64,000 nucleotides of DNA. It comes from Synechocystis sp. PCC 6714. Lineage in GTDB: Bacteria; Cyanobacteriota; Cyanobacteriia; Cyanobacteriales; Microcystaceae. This document shows positions 11,555 through 20,019 of this stretch, piece by piece. Made by a program: the position numbers and the translations under genes. The stretch is from NCBI RefSeq assembly GCF_000478825.2, contig NZ_CP007542.1:1736001-1800000 (forward strand), read 5' to 3'. Every line of letters starts with the position of its first letter. Position 1 is the first letter of the stretch. The notes beneath the pieces were generated by a model that was not told where the DNA came from, did no database searches, and saw only the letters and a list, made by a program, of their open reading frames with translations.

Positions 11555-14245
11555 TTATCCACTCAGATCCTGGGCCAGGGGAGGGACCACCTCTTGGTTA
11601 GAAGAGTCCACTGGCCCCCGAAAAATGAACACCGTAGTATTGGTTTGGCTGGCAATTTGGGTAGGTAGGTTGCCGTGGATGACATTTTTCAGTAGGCCTT
11701 CCCGGCTGGCCCCCAGCACGATCGCCGCACATTGACGCATTTCCGCCAGGTCACTGAGGGCATCGGCAACGGAAGTGGAACAAACAGGGATGGGAATAAT
11801 GGGGCGCTGCAACTGTTCTGTCCACCGTTCTGCTAAAACTTTGAGATCGTAAAAGGGGTCATATCGCTCCGATTGGCGGGGCAGATACACTTTAGAAATT
11901 AGTAGTTGGGGATTATTCTCTTCCGAGTAGAGGGAAAATAAGGCCGGCAATAGGTTTAACATCTGCTCGATATTGGGGCCCCCCGCCACGGGCATAAGCC
12001 AATGGGCGATGGGAGATAGGTAACGGGGATAGGCATGGCTGTTGGTGCCCTGTTTAACCATCAATAAAGAACAGGGGGCTTGGTCGATGAGGCGATCGGT
12101 AATTTTGCCGAAAATTTGCCCCCCAATGGGCATTTCCCCCTGCCATTCCAGAATCAATAGGTCGCTATGGCGGGTCTGGATAGTGTCAAGGATGGTGTTG
12201 CTAACACTGTAGGCAAGTTTGATTTCCGTATGGAGTAGTACCCCTTGGTGACGGGCCATGCGTTCCAGCTTTTGCATCAGTTGCCGTTGTCTTTGCCATT
12301 GCACCCTCTGCACCGATGGTGGCTGGGCCTTGGATACCTTCACCACCTGTAGGCAGTCAATTTCATAGTTCTGCTTTTTGGCGATCGCCGCCGCAATTTG
12401 AAACAAAACTAAAGCACTGGCAGGGTCTCGGATAGGTAGTAAAATGCGCCCTTCCCCCACCAATGGCGATCGAGTTTGGTACACGCTATAGGCGGGATGG
12501 GGAGGATGAATAATTTGTCCCCCCAGTTGACTCACTTCTTCCCGAATAATGTCGGTACGGGTGATAATACCCACCAATTTGTTGTCCCCTTCCACCACCG
12601 GCAGACGGGAAAGTTGATAGCGGTTGAGTAAATACAGCACATCCCCCAGGGAAGCTTCCGGGTCCACCGTGATCGGGTTGGGGGTCATAATTTGTTGCAG
12701 AGAAACATGGACCGACTCCTGGGCCGCATTGGCCAAATCCGTTTGGGTAAACACCCCCACCAGTTTGTCCCCCTGTACCACAGGAAAACCCCGGTGATGG
12801 GAATTGGACATAATTGGCAAAACCTGGGCTAAGGTCAAACTCTGCTCCAAACTTTCCACTTCCGTTTTCATTACCTGGTGGGCGCGGATATCGGCCAAAA
12901 AATCGTGGTCCGGTTTCTCCTCCGTTAAAAAAATTCCCTTAGTTTCCAGCAAATGATCGTATAAAGAGCGGGGAAAGAGACTTTCCGCCACTAGGTACGA
13001 TGTGGCACAGGCCACCATCAGGGGCAGTACCACATTAAAGTTGCCGGTCAGTTCAAAGACGATGATGATCGCCGTCACCGGTACCCGCACCACACTGGTG
13101 AAAAACGCCCCCATGCCCGCCAACGCAAAGGTGGTTTGGGTAATCTGGTCTTGCCAGTAGCTACCGAATTCCCCTACGAGGTAACCCAGGGCTGACCCCA
13201 TCACCAACGCTGGTGCAAACAATCCCCCCGGCGCATCGGTGCTGTAGGCCAAAATAGTCAAGACAAAATGGGCCACCAGGGTCAAAATCACCTGACGCCA
13301 ACTCAGTTCCCCGGAGGTGACAAATTCCCTCAGCCCCGCATTGTCCCGAAAAAAGCTAGGCAATAAGGCGATCGCCACCCCGGAAATTAACCCCACAGTA
13401 CCAATGCGGATAACCAGGGAAATATTGAGTTTCCTTTGCCAGTTTTGCAGGCTGAGGATACTGCGGTTGAGCAAAACTCCCAAAATACCGGCCAGAACCC
13501 CCAGTAATAAATAAAAGGGAATCTCTGCACTGGTGAAACGCACCTCCGGACTATTGCCCAGGCTGTGGGTAAAATTTAGGTCGCTGGACTGGAGGGCCAA
13601 GGAAGTGACAGCCCCCACAAAGGAAGCAACGATCGCCGTTTCCAGGGTTAAGCTTGACACATCCCGCATCAACTCTTCCACCACAAATAGAACCCCAGCA
13701 ATGGGGGTGGTGAACCCCGCCGCTAGCCCCGCCGCCGCTCCGGCCGCAATCATCTGCCGTCGATGTTCTGGGGAAGTGGGGAACCAACGGCTCAACTGGG
13801 CCGCCAAGGCCGCTCCGATGTGCACTGTGGGGGCCCTTCGTCCCAGGGTCATGCCCCCACCCAACACCAGCACTGTGCCCAATAGCTTCACCAGGGCCAC
13901 TTGCCAATTGAGGGGAATGGGATAGCGGGCCAGGGCCGCCTTAACTTGGGGAATGCCCCCCCCCGCCGCTGGTCGGGAAAATTGCTCAATCAATAACCCC
14001 GCTAAACTGCCAAACACCAAGCCAAAACAGGGCAATACCCAAATGGCACCGTAGGTATCTGCCAGGGTCAAACGATTGGACCCCAACCAATTGACCCCAC
14101 TTTTAATCAACAATGCCGCCAGGGCCGAGACAAATCCAATTATGCAGGCTTCGGCGATCGCATAGCGGCTATCAATGGCGGTGCGGCCATAATGTCGGGA
14201 TCGTAACCATTGTTGCCACCGTTGCCAAAGGGGGAACCAAGCCAT
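11555..14245 (-). CDS. ClC-type chloride channel/antiporter with CBS and USP domains
   Basis: 896 residues. A ClC transmembrane domain (about 1-440) is followed by two CBS repeats (about 455-580; GVFTQTDLANA and GIITRTDIIREE) and two regions resembling universal stress proteins (about 605-735 and 750-885; LVLGASREG-like end IVLGASREGLLKN). ClC motifs are recognisable but altered: GGGIPQ replaces GSGIP, and GRRAP replaces GREGP, so the external gating glutamate is Arg (codon 13837-13835). The inner EE pair (LFVVEEL) and a late LYDHLL tyrosine are kept, as is GLFAPALVMGSALG. The transported ion and mechanism are therefore uncertain. It acts in the cytoplasmic or thylakoid membrane; CBS/USP parts probably sense nucleotides. 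Confidence 0.9.
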   Translation of the reverse strand: MAWFPLWQRWQQWLRSRHYGRTAIDSRYAIAEACIIGFVSALAALLIKSGVNWLGSNRLTLADTYGAIWVLPCFGLVFGSLAGLLIEQFSRPAAGGGIPQVKAALARYPIPLNWQVALVKLLGTVLVLGGGMTLGRRAPTVHIGAALAAQLSRWFPTSPEHRRQMIAAGAAAGLAAGFTTPIAGVLFVVEELMRDVSSLTLETAIVASFVGAVTSLALQSSDLNFTHSLGNSPEVRFTSAEIPFYLLLGVLAGILGVLLNRSILSLQNWQRKLNISLVIRIGTVGLISGVAIALLPSFFRDNAGLREFVTSGELSWRQVILTLVAHFVLTILAYSTDAPGGLFAPALVMGSALGYLVGEFGSYWQDQITQTTFALAGMGAFFTSVVRVPVTAIIIVFELTGNFNVVLPLMVACATSYLVAESLFPRSLYDHLLETKGIFLTEEKPDHDFLADIRAHQVMKTEVESLEQSLTLAQVLPIMSNSHHRGFPVVQGDKLVGVFTQTDLANAAQESVHVSLQQIMTPNPITVDPEASLGDVLYLLNRYQLSRLPVVEGDNKLVGIITRTDIIREEVSQLGGQIIHPPHPAYSVYQTRSPLVGEGRILLPIRDPASALVLFQIAAAIAKKQNYEIDCLQVVKVSKAQPPSVQRVQWQRQRQLMQKLERMARHQGVLLHTEIKLAYSVSNTILDTIQTRHSDLLILEWQGEMPIGGQIFGKITDRLIDQAPCSLLMVKQGTNSHAYPRYLSPIAHWLMPVAGGPNIEQMLNLLPALFSLYSEENNPQLLISKVYLPRQSERYDPFYDLKVLAERWTEQLQRPIIPIPVCSTSVADALSDLAEMRQCAAIVLGASREGLLKNVIHGNLPTQIASQTNTTVFIFRGPVDSSNQEVVPPLAQDLSG

Positions 14246-14357
14246 GGAGAAAGAATTACTAGAACAGTTTTAGGGCAAACTTTAGGGACACCATCGCCAT
14301 CCGGCAATCAGTTTGTTACAATAACAGCGGTCACCACAGCCTTTGAAGAGAGCATCT

Positions 14358-14861
14358 TTGAGCCAAGTTGTTAATATCCCCACCCTAGATACCTTAGCGC
14401 AGGAACTGGCCGCCATTCAGCAAACTGGTTCTAAACGCATTGCCCTATTGGGGTCCCGCCATGTGCCGATCACCCACCAACAGTTGATCGAAATGATGAG
14501 CTATGCGTTAGTGCTGGGGGGTAATCACCTGGTCACCTCCGGTGCTACGGGCACTAATTCCGCCGTAATTAAGGGGGCTATGCGGGCTGACCCCAATCTG
14601 CTCACGGTGATTTTGCCCCAGAGCCTAGACCGCCAACCCAGGGAGTCCCGCAATCAATTGGGCCAGGTAGTTCACCTGGTGGAAAATACGGAAAACGATA
14701 GTCTTTCCCTGGGGGAAGCTAGCACAATTTGTAACCGGGAAATTGTCAACCGTTGTCAACAGTTGATTTGCTTTGCTTTTCACGAAAGTCATACGTTGTT
14801 GCAGACCTGTGCGGAGGCAGAGGAACAGAGAAAGCTGGTCACCCTTTTCTATTTTGATTAG
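14358..14861 (+). CDS. Rossmann-fold SLOG-like (DprA/LOG-related) protein
   Basis: About 167 residues. A central nucleotide-binding pattern (KRIALLGSRHVPITHQQL, then LVTSGATGTNSAVIKGAM, then TVILPQSLDRQP) resembles SLOG-superfamily proteins such as the DprA/LOG core. Function is not known; it is too short for full DprA. The start is uncertain: TTG at 14358 has GAAGAGAG 5 bases upstream, while another TTG at 14343 would add 5 residues. It converges with the EamA gene. Confidence 0.6.
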   Translation: MSQVVNIPTLDTLAQELAAIQQTGSKRIALLGSRHVPITHQQLIEMMSYALVLGGNHLVTSGATGTNSAVIKGAMRADPNLLTVILPQSLDRQPRESRNQLGQVVHLVENTENDSLSLGEASTICNREIVNRCQQLICFAFHESHTLLQTCAEAEEQRKLVTLFYFD

Positions 14862-14963
14862 GCTGAAACCCATACTAGCCAAAATATTTGTGACTAGAAC
14901 TAAACCAAATCTACTGGCCATTGCAAAACAAATCAAAGCAATCTGAATTTTAATCAAGCTTGT

Positions 14964-16013
14964 CTAAAGTCCTCGAAAACCCATATCCGTGTCCATTACT
15001 TGGCGAGGATTTAAAGGTGTTACTGATTGTTCCTGTTTTGATACGTGTAGATTGTCTATAAAACTAATTATTGCCCCCAATAGTAGAAGGGCGCCGCCTA
15101 AATATTGAGCTTGGGTGGGCGTTTCTTTTAAAATTAGGTAGGCAAAAATAATGGCAAGAATGGGAGTGACTAAACTTGCTGAATTAATTTGGATAAAACT
15201 TGCGGTTCTGAGACCCGCTAGCCAAGCTAGTTGACCAAGAACAACAATGATGGCGGCATAGATTAGCATCCATTGCCAAAGAATTGGCGCAAAAACGTCT
15301 GCGAAATGGTGAAAACCGTAAAGAATAACTGCCATCCAAAAAAAGACAAAAGTTCCCACTAAACTACGGTAAACAGTAAAAATACTTACGGGAATAGATT
15401 GTAGCTGTTGTTTGCTCAAAATCGTTGTGACGGCTGAAATGAAGGCGGCGATCGCCACTAAACTTTCCCCCAGTCCAAAATTAAAACCCATAACCATCTT
15501 GGTGGGTTCAGGAACTCCCAAAAAAACCGTAACACCGACTCCGAAAAAAGAAATCAAAGCTGCCACGATGCTAAGCCAATTGACGGAGGTTTTGAGCAGG
15601 AAGATACTTAAAATTAATGTAAAAATAGGTTCTAGTCTTCCAATTAAAACCACATTAGTTACATTGGTTTGCCCCAGGGCCGTAAACATTAACCCAGGGG
15701 CGATCGCCCTCGACAAAATAGCCGTAATGGTTAATAACCACCAGTCTTTTCTGATTATTTTTGTAAATTGCCGGAACTGCCAATCGGGGTAAAAAATCAA
15801 GATCATTAAACCCAAGGCGCATAAATTACCGACAAAAAGAACATTACAGAGGGAAATGGGATTACGACCATCAATTGTATAGGCTTGACCTAACTGAATA
15901 ATACGAGTAGTCACAGCATTAGCGGCCGAAAAGATAACAACGGCAAGGGCAAGATAAATCGGGCTAGGAACCTGCTTTAAAAAAGCCTGAAAGCCGGAAA
16001 AGACAGGTTTCAT
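14964..16013 (-). CDS. EamA/DMT-superfamily permease
   Basis: 349 residues with about ten hydrophobic helices in two EamA repeats (about 20-165 and 185-325), the drug/metabolite transporter layout. Substrate unknown; relatives export amino acids, metabolites or drugs. It is the last gene of a minus-strand run, 3 bases after the cupin gene, so co-transcription is very likely. The short charged C-terminus is probably cytoplasmic. Confidence 0.85.
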   Translation of the reverse strand: MKPVFSGFQAFLKQVPSPIYLALAVVIFSAANAVTTRIIQLGQAYTIDGRNPISLCNVLFVGNLCALGLMILIFYPDWQFRQFTKIIRKDWWLLTITAILSRAIAPGLMFTALGQTNVTNVVLIGRLEPIFTLILSIFLLKTSVNWLSIVAALISFFGVGVTVFLGVPEPTKMVMGFNFGLGESLVAIAAFISAVTTILSKQQLQSIPVSIFTVYRSLVGTFVFFWMAVILYGFHHFADVFAPILWQWMLIYAAIIVVLGQLAWLAGLRTASFIQINSASLVTPILAIIFAYLILKETPTQAQYLGGALLLLGAIISFIDNLHVSKQEQSVTPLNPRQVMDTDMGFRGL

Positions 16014-16016
16014 TTA

Positions 16017-16370
16017 CTATGCCGATTCCTTTTGATAACCAATGGAGGGAGCGGAATAGATAGAAACAAAAATTGCATTTTCCTGACTGTGATTAATGGC
16101 CCCATGGACTTCATTTCTTTTGGCGATCGCCACTTCCCCTTCCTGCAAAATTTGACTGTGACCATCTCCTAAATAATAGGTTAAGGTTCCTTGGAGCATT
16201 ACCCAGGTATCCTGACCATCAGGATGGGAATGGGGCTGAACCACCTGCTGGGGTCGAACTGCCCAAACAGCGATACTAGAATCCTCCGTCTCAATCACTG
16301 GGGTTACCGTTGCGGCTTGCTCAGAAAAACGAGCTATTTTTTCCAAATTAAAGATTCGTCCATTATCCAT
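16017..16370 (-). CDS. Small cupin-domain protein
   Basis: 117 residues forming a single cupin barrel. Metal-ligand motif one is seen in VVQPHSHPDGQDTWVMLQG (two His, then Asp/Gln in the usual Glu region), and the second in KRNEVHGAINHS. Such proteins bind Mn, Fe or Zn and are enzymes or small-molecule sensors; the substrate is not evident. It lies between the DUF4079 gene (18 bases) and the EamA gene (3 bases) in the same run. Confidence 0.8.
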   Translation of the reverse strand: MDNGRIFNLEKIARFSEQAATVTPVIETEDSSIAVWAVRPQQVVQPHSHPDGQDTWVMLQGTLTYYLGDGHSQILQEGEVAIAKRNEVHGAINHSQENAIFVSIYSAPSIGYQKESA

Positions 16371-16388
16371 TTTAAAAATTCCTTTTTA

Positions 16389-17093
16389 TTAAGGCTGAGG
16401 ACAGGTTTTATTGACAGAATCACACTGATAAATATAGGGCGCTTGCCAATGGAGAGGAATTTCCAGCAAATCCCTGGCTCCAGTTAGACCTTGACCGATA
16501 AAAAGTAATAAGGCAAAGCTGTTAATGATAATGTGGGCATTGCGCCAACGATTTTGACGATCTTGATAAATATCTTGGGTAGTGGCCACTGAGAAAATCA
16601 TTAAAAGTGCGGCTAAAATCCCATAATAAAAATGAGAAATCAGCCACTCATGGCCTCGACGATAAATTTCAGGCTGACACCCTAAAAGTACTATTCCCAT
16701 TCCTGTTAAAACAGAAAAGATGCCCCGCCAAAGTTTTGTTTTAGCTCGAAAAAGAAAAACAAAAGAGGCGATACTTAAGGCAAATAGGGCTATCACTAAG
16801 AAAACCCGCAAAGGCTCCTGGGAAATAACATTATTATTAATAAATTTAGAAAAAAGAGGATAGGCCAATCCTAAAAAAGTAACCCCCACCACTGCCATGC
16901 TGAGGTATCGGCCGACGGCCACGTGTTCGGTGCCAACCACCGGGGGAATTTTACTTTTTTCTCCTGCTTTGGTTGCTAAACGCCGTTGACGGGTGAGCAA
17001 AGCACGATTAAGCACAATGCCCAACAGGGGAAAAACCACAATAATGGCGATCGCGGGATGTAACAAAGCCCAGGCATCTTGAAAGTCCATCAT
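16389..17093 (-). CDS. DUF4079-like integral membrane protein
   Basis: About 234 residues from ATG 17093 (MMDFQDAW; ATG 17090 is equally possible). At least six hydrophobic helices are seen, the first in LLHPAIAIIVVFPLLGIVLNR and the later ones with GHEWLISHFYYG and HIIINSFALLLFIGQGL, where conserved His could bind heme. The DUF4079 family is typical of cyanobacteria and plastids and distantly resembles cytochrome b561-type helices; no function is established. Upstream in-frame codons lack family signal. Confidence 0.65.
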   Translation of the reverse strand: MMDFQDAWALLHPAIAIIVVFPLLGIVLNRALLTRQRRLATKAGEKSKIPPVVGTEHVAVGRYLSMAVVGVTFLGLAYPLFSKFINNNVISQEPLRVFLVIALFALSIASFVFLFRAKTKLWRGIFSVLTGMGIVLLGCQPEIYRRGHEWLISHFYYGILAALLMIFSVATTQDIYQDRQNRWRNAHIIINSFALLLFIGQGLTGARDLLEIPLHWQAPYIYQCDSVNKTCPQP

Positions 17094-17214
17094 CAGAACA
17101 ATCACCGAGTTTAGTAAACAACATTCAAGGGAGTAAAAGCGAACCGTTAAGCATTGGTTGTCCCGCAATCATCGGCCATTAATAACACGACAGTGCCATC
17201 AGTAATATCTAAGA

Positions 17215-17706
17215 TTAGCTGGGGTCTTTCAAGCGAATCATTGCCGAACCAATGGGAACGTCTCCTTCGATGCCCTGTAATTTGGTGCTGACACGATAAA
17301 GGGCCCGGCCCCCCATCCGCGACATATCTACCCCTGATAGTTGCAGTCTTACATAGGTGTCAGGGTCAACGGGTTGATTAAAATCAATGGTTATTCCCTC
17401 TGGAGATGTTTTTAGGGTGCTGGGAATTTCCATGCCCTTAGGATCAAAAGCCTTAATTTCAATGGAACGCCCCATGTCAATGGGTAAGCCAATGGTTGTG
17501 GATTCTAGGGAAAATCCTGTAACCGCTAGGGTAATGTAGTGCATATCCCCGGCGGCTCCCACAAAGCCAGAGTCCGTGACAAAGGGAGTCGTAAAACGCA
17601 TCGTCATTTGTGCTTGGGCCGGGAAATTGGCCAGGGGCAAAAAGGTTGCTGAAATGGCCAAAGCAGACAAAGAAGTGATAAGAGGACGAAGATTCATGGG
17701 GTTCAA
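17215..17706 (-). CDS. Secreted DUF2808-like protein
   Basis: 163 residues with a clear signal peptide (NLRPLITSLSALAISATFL, cleavage near AQAQ). The mature part is beta-rich (about 125 residues; SIEIKAFDPKGMEIP, VDPDTYVRLQLSGV) and resembles DUF2808 proteins, a cyanobacterial periplasmic family of unknown role. Start is ATG 17706 or the ATG three codons later. It sits 28 bases after the peroxiredoxin gene in the same run. Confidence 0.7.
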   Translation of the reverse strand: MNPMNLRPLITSLSALAISATFLPLANFPAQAQMTMRFTTPFVTDSGFVGAAGDMHYITLAVTGFSLESTTIGLPIDMGRSIEIKAFDPKGMEIPSTLKTSPEGITIDFNQPVDPDTYVRLQLSGVDMSRMGGRALYRVSTKLQGIEGDVPIGSAMIRLKDPS

Positions 17707-17734
17707 TTCCTTAAATTAAGAAAAGAAAATTGGG

Positions 17735-18391
17735 TCAATTGTCAACAAAAAGAGACAGTAAAATGGCGATCGCATCCTCTGGTTCATAGCGGATACGAAA
17801 ATCCACATTGACATAGGCCAGAGCAATATGGCCTTGGCGGTCAATTACAAATGTGGCGGGGACAGGTAGTAACCATGCGTCTATACCATTGTGCTCGGGA
17901 ATAACACAGCCTGATTGTAAATAAGCTTGTTTAACAGCATCGGGAACAGTAAAAACTAATCCATACTCCTGGGCCGTTTGCAGACCATGATCGCTGAGGA
18001 GATCGTAAGTCAAATCATGACGATCAATGGTTTTTTGAGAAGCGGCTAGGGTTTGGGGAGAAATGGCCAGAATTGTCCCTCCCAAGGCTCTAATTTTATT
18101 AACAATCTTCTGATAAGCTCGTAGTTCTAAACCACAATAGGGACACCAGTAACCCCGAAAAAACTTGAGTAGGACAGGGCCATGTTTTAGTTGTTCAGAT
18201 AGGCTCACTAATTCTCCCTGGGTATTCGGTAGGGTAAAATCAGGAGCAAAATCGCCTATCCTTAACTGCCTCCGGTTTGTAAACTCCTCACGCAAACCTT
18301 GGATGAAGGCCGAAAAAACAGCAGCCCTTTCAGAAGTTGTTTTTTGCAAAGACTCTTGGTGAAACTTATACAGTTCAATTTGTAAATTCAC
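17735..18391 (-). CDS. Peroxiredoxin-like AhpC/TSA-family protein
   Basis: 218 residues. The thioredoxin-fold core begins at LRIGDFAPDFTLPNTQGE and carries a CxxC active site in FFRGYWCPYCGLELRAYQ (near residue 83-95), as in Prx-like2/AhpC-TSA subfamilies where the peroxidatic Cys is the first. An N-terminal region of about 45 residues is helical and precedes the core. No signal peptide, so cytoplasmic. It probably reduces peroxides or disulfides; the electron donor is unknown. It is second in the minus-strand run facing the LysR gene. Confidence 0.85.
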   Translation of the reverse strand: MNLQIELYKFHQESLQKTTSERAAVFSAFIQGLREEFTNRRQLRIGDFAPDFTLPNTQGELVSLSEQLKHGPVLLKFFRGYWCPYCGLELRAYQKIVNKIRALGGTILAISPQTLAASQKTIDRHDLTYDLLSDHGLQTAQEYGLVFTVPDAVKQAYLQSGCVIPEHNGIDAWLLPVPATFVIDRQGHIALAYVNVDFRIRYEPEDAIAILLSLFVDN

Positions 18392-18474
18392 AATCTTTCT
18401 TTATGGGGAAATATGGAGGCTATAAGCTATCATATCCCGTAAAGATTGCCCTAATTGAACGGATTATCAAGGGG

Positions 18475-18882
18475 TTACTTGACTTCATCAGCGGGAAACA
18501 TGGCAACTCTACCTTTTTTTACCGCCACCACCACGTCATAGGTTGCACAGTAGGAAAAGGTAACATCATTCTTTTTGCTGTACAGATTGACAACCATACC
18601 AGCCCCTCCCGGTTGAACGCCCAGAGGTTCTAGATCCCCGTAGAAAAAGCGTCGTAATTGATCTCCACTGCCAGTTTTTCCTTTAGTAACGGTAATTAGT
18701 TCGATTTGTTCTTGGCTGGCCGAAGGAGGAGCGGCGATCGCCAGATTTTGGGCTTGGGGTAAAAAGCCAGGGAGGACTACATTGCCCGCGGTAATCACAC
18801 TGGCCAAGGCAAGGGGAGCCCAAAGAGGACTCGGAAATTTGAGTTTTAACATCGATTTTCCGATCATAGGAATCATTGACAA
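18475..18882 (-). CDS. Secreted hypothetical protein
   Basis: 135 residues from ATG 18882; ATGs at codons 4, 7 and 11 are alternatives and MLKLKFPSPLW could be the true start. A hydrophobic signal segment (WAPLALASVITAGNVVLPG) ends near AIAAPP. The mature part of about 85 residues has one Cys and a pattern of beta strands (GGAGMVVNLYSK, TYDVVVAVKKGRVAMFP). I do not recognise a family of known function. First gene of the minus-strand run divergent from the LysR regulator. Confidence 0.65.
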   Translation of the reverse strand: MSMIPMIGKSMLKLKFPSPLWAPLALASVITAGNVVLPGFLPQAQNLAIAAPPSASQEQIELITVTKGKTGSGDQLRRFFYGDLEPLGVQPGGAGMVVNLYSKKNDVTFSYCATYDVVVAVKKGRVAMFPADEVK

Positions 18883-18927
18883 AATTATCCTCCCTCATTT
18901 TTTTTTGAATGGGAAGCAGGCAAAATA

Positions 18928-18957
18928 GAATAGGTTATATGCCAAGTTGGAATAGGT
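18928..18957. promoter_or_regulatory. Direct repeat GAATAGGT in the divergent LysR promoter region
   Basis: GAATAGGT occurs at 18928-18935 and 18950-18957, exactly 22 bases apart (two helical turns), in the 81-base gap between the minus-strand run and the LysR gene. A regulator site is inferred only from place and spacing; the second copy also covers the ribosome-binding position of the LysR gene. Confidence 0.35.
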
Positions 18958-18963
18958 GCCTCC

Positions 18964-19872
18964 ATGGATCGTCTTGCTTGTATGCAAAGTTTTGTTCGGG
19001 CGATCGAAATGAATAGCTTTTCCGCCGTAGCGAGGGAACAGCACACGACACAACCAACCATTAGCAAACAAATCGCCGCCCTGGAAAAATATCTAGGGGT
19101 ACAGTTAATCACCCGTTCTACGACAAGCCTCAATCTGACGGAAGAGGGAAAGCAATATTATCAATACTGTCAGCAAATTTTAGAAACGGTTGCCGAAGCA
19201 GAAGCTAGTGTAGTTGGGAAAGAAAAAGTCACAGGCATTTTACGTTTGGGCTGTCCAGTACTATTCGGCGAGATGCAAATTGTGCCTCGTTTAAAAATCT
19301 TTATCACTCGCTATCCCCAGGTTAAAATAGATTTAATGATGGTGGATCATTTTGTGGATATGGTGCAAGAAGGGTTGGACCTTTCTATTCGCATCGGTGG
19401 TCTTCAAGATAATGCTTTAATTGGCGATCGCCTCGGCATCACCCGTCGTGTAACGGTGGCTAGCACTGGTTATTTTGAAAAATCAGGGGCACCGAAAACA
19501 CCGGAAGAATTAATCAATCATAATTGTATTGTCTATACTTCCTTGTCCACCATCAATGAATGGCACTTCCATGGAAAAAATGGAGTTATTAGGATCAATG
19601 TTGAAGGTGGTTTTCAAACCAATAGCTCCGTTGCCGTACGAGCCGCAGTTTTATCAGGTTTAGGCATTGCAATCGCCCCCATTTGGATGTTTGGAGAAGA
19701 TATTTACCGAGGAGATCTCAAAGTTGTTTTACAGGATTATCAACCAGTACCTTTTCCCATTTATGCAGTCTATCGTCGCAGTCGCTTTTATCCTGCTAAA
19801 GTTCATTGTTTTATTGATTTTTTGCGGGAAGAATTTAAGCTAGATCCTTGGGTTTCTGACTATGGTGCTTAG
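18964..19872 (+). CDS. LysR-family transcriptional regulator
   Basis: 302 residues. The N-terminal winged HTH (about 1-60; SFSAVAREQHTTQPTISKQIAALEKYLGVQL) is followed by a LysR substrate-binding domain (about 90-290; GILRLGCPVLFGEMQIVPRL, GLDLSIRIGGLQDNALIGDRLG) that resembles the AphB/DmlR-like subgroup. It is divergent from the six-gene minus-strand run beginning at 18882. By the usual LysR pattern it may control that run and itself. Effector unknown. Confidence 0.9.
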   Translation: MDRLACMQSFVRAIEMNSFSAVAREQHTTQPTISKQIAALEKYLGVQLITRSTTSLNLTEEGKQYYQYCQQILETVAEAEASVVGKEKVTGILRLGCPVLFGEMQIVPRLKIFITRYPQVKIDLMMVDHFVDMVQEGLDLSIRIGGLQDNALIGDRLGITRRVTVASTGYFEKSGAPKTPEELINHNCIVYTSLSTINEWHFHGKNGVIRINVEGGFQTNSSVAVRAAVLSGLGIAIAPIWMFGEDIYRGDLKVVLQDYQPVPFPIYAVYRRSRFYPAKVHCFIDFLREEFKLDPWVSDYGA

Positions 19873-20019
19873 TAGATCAATGGAAACTTTTAAGAATTAG
19901 CAAATAAAGATCGTTTTAACTATTAGGATCTAATTATGATTTTCAAAAATCAAGGCCCAGGGGCTTTGAATAACACAGCGCTCATTCACCGTTAGAATGT
20001 GGAAAATCGGAAGTCGAAG

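Noticed and set aside
13533-13925. 130-codon plus-strand frame antisense to the ClC gene
   Set aside because: It mirrors a conserved membrane region, is rich in Pro/Arg/Ala as expected from antisense of membrane codons, and lacks a start signal.
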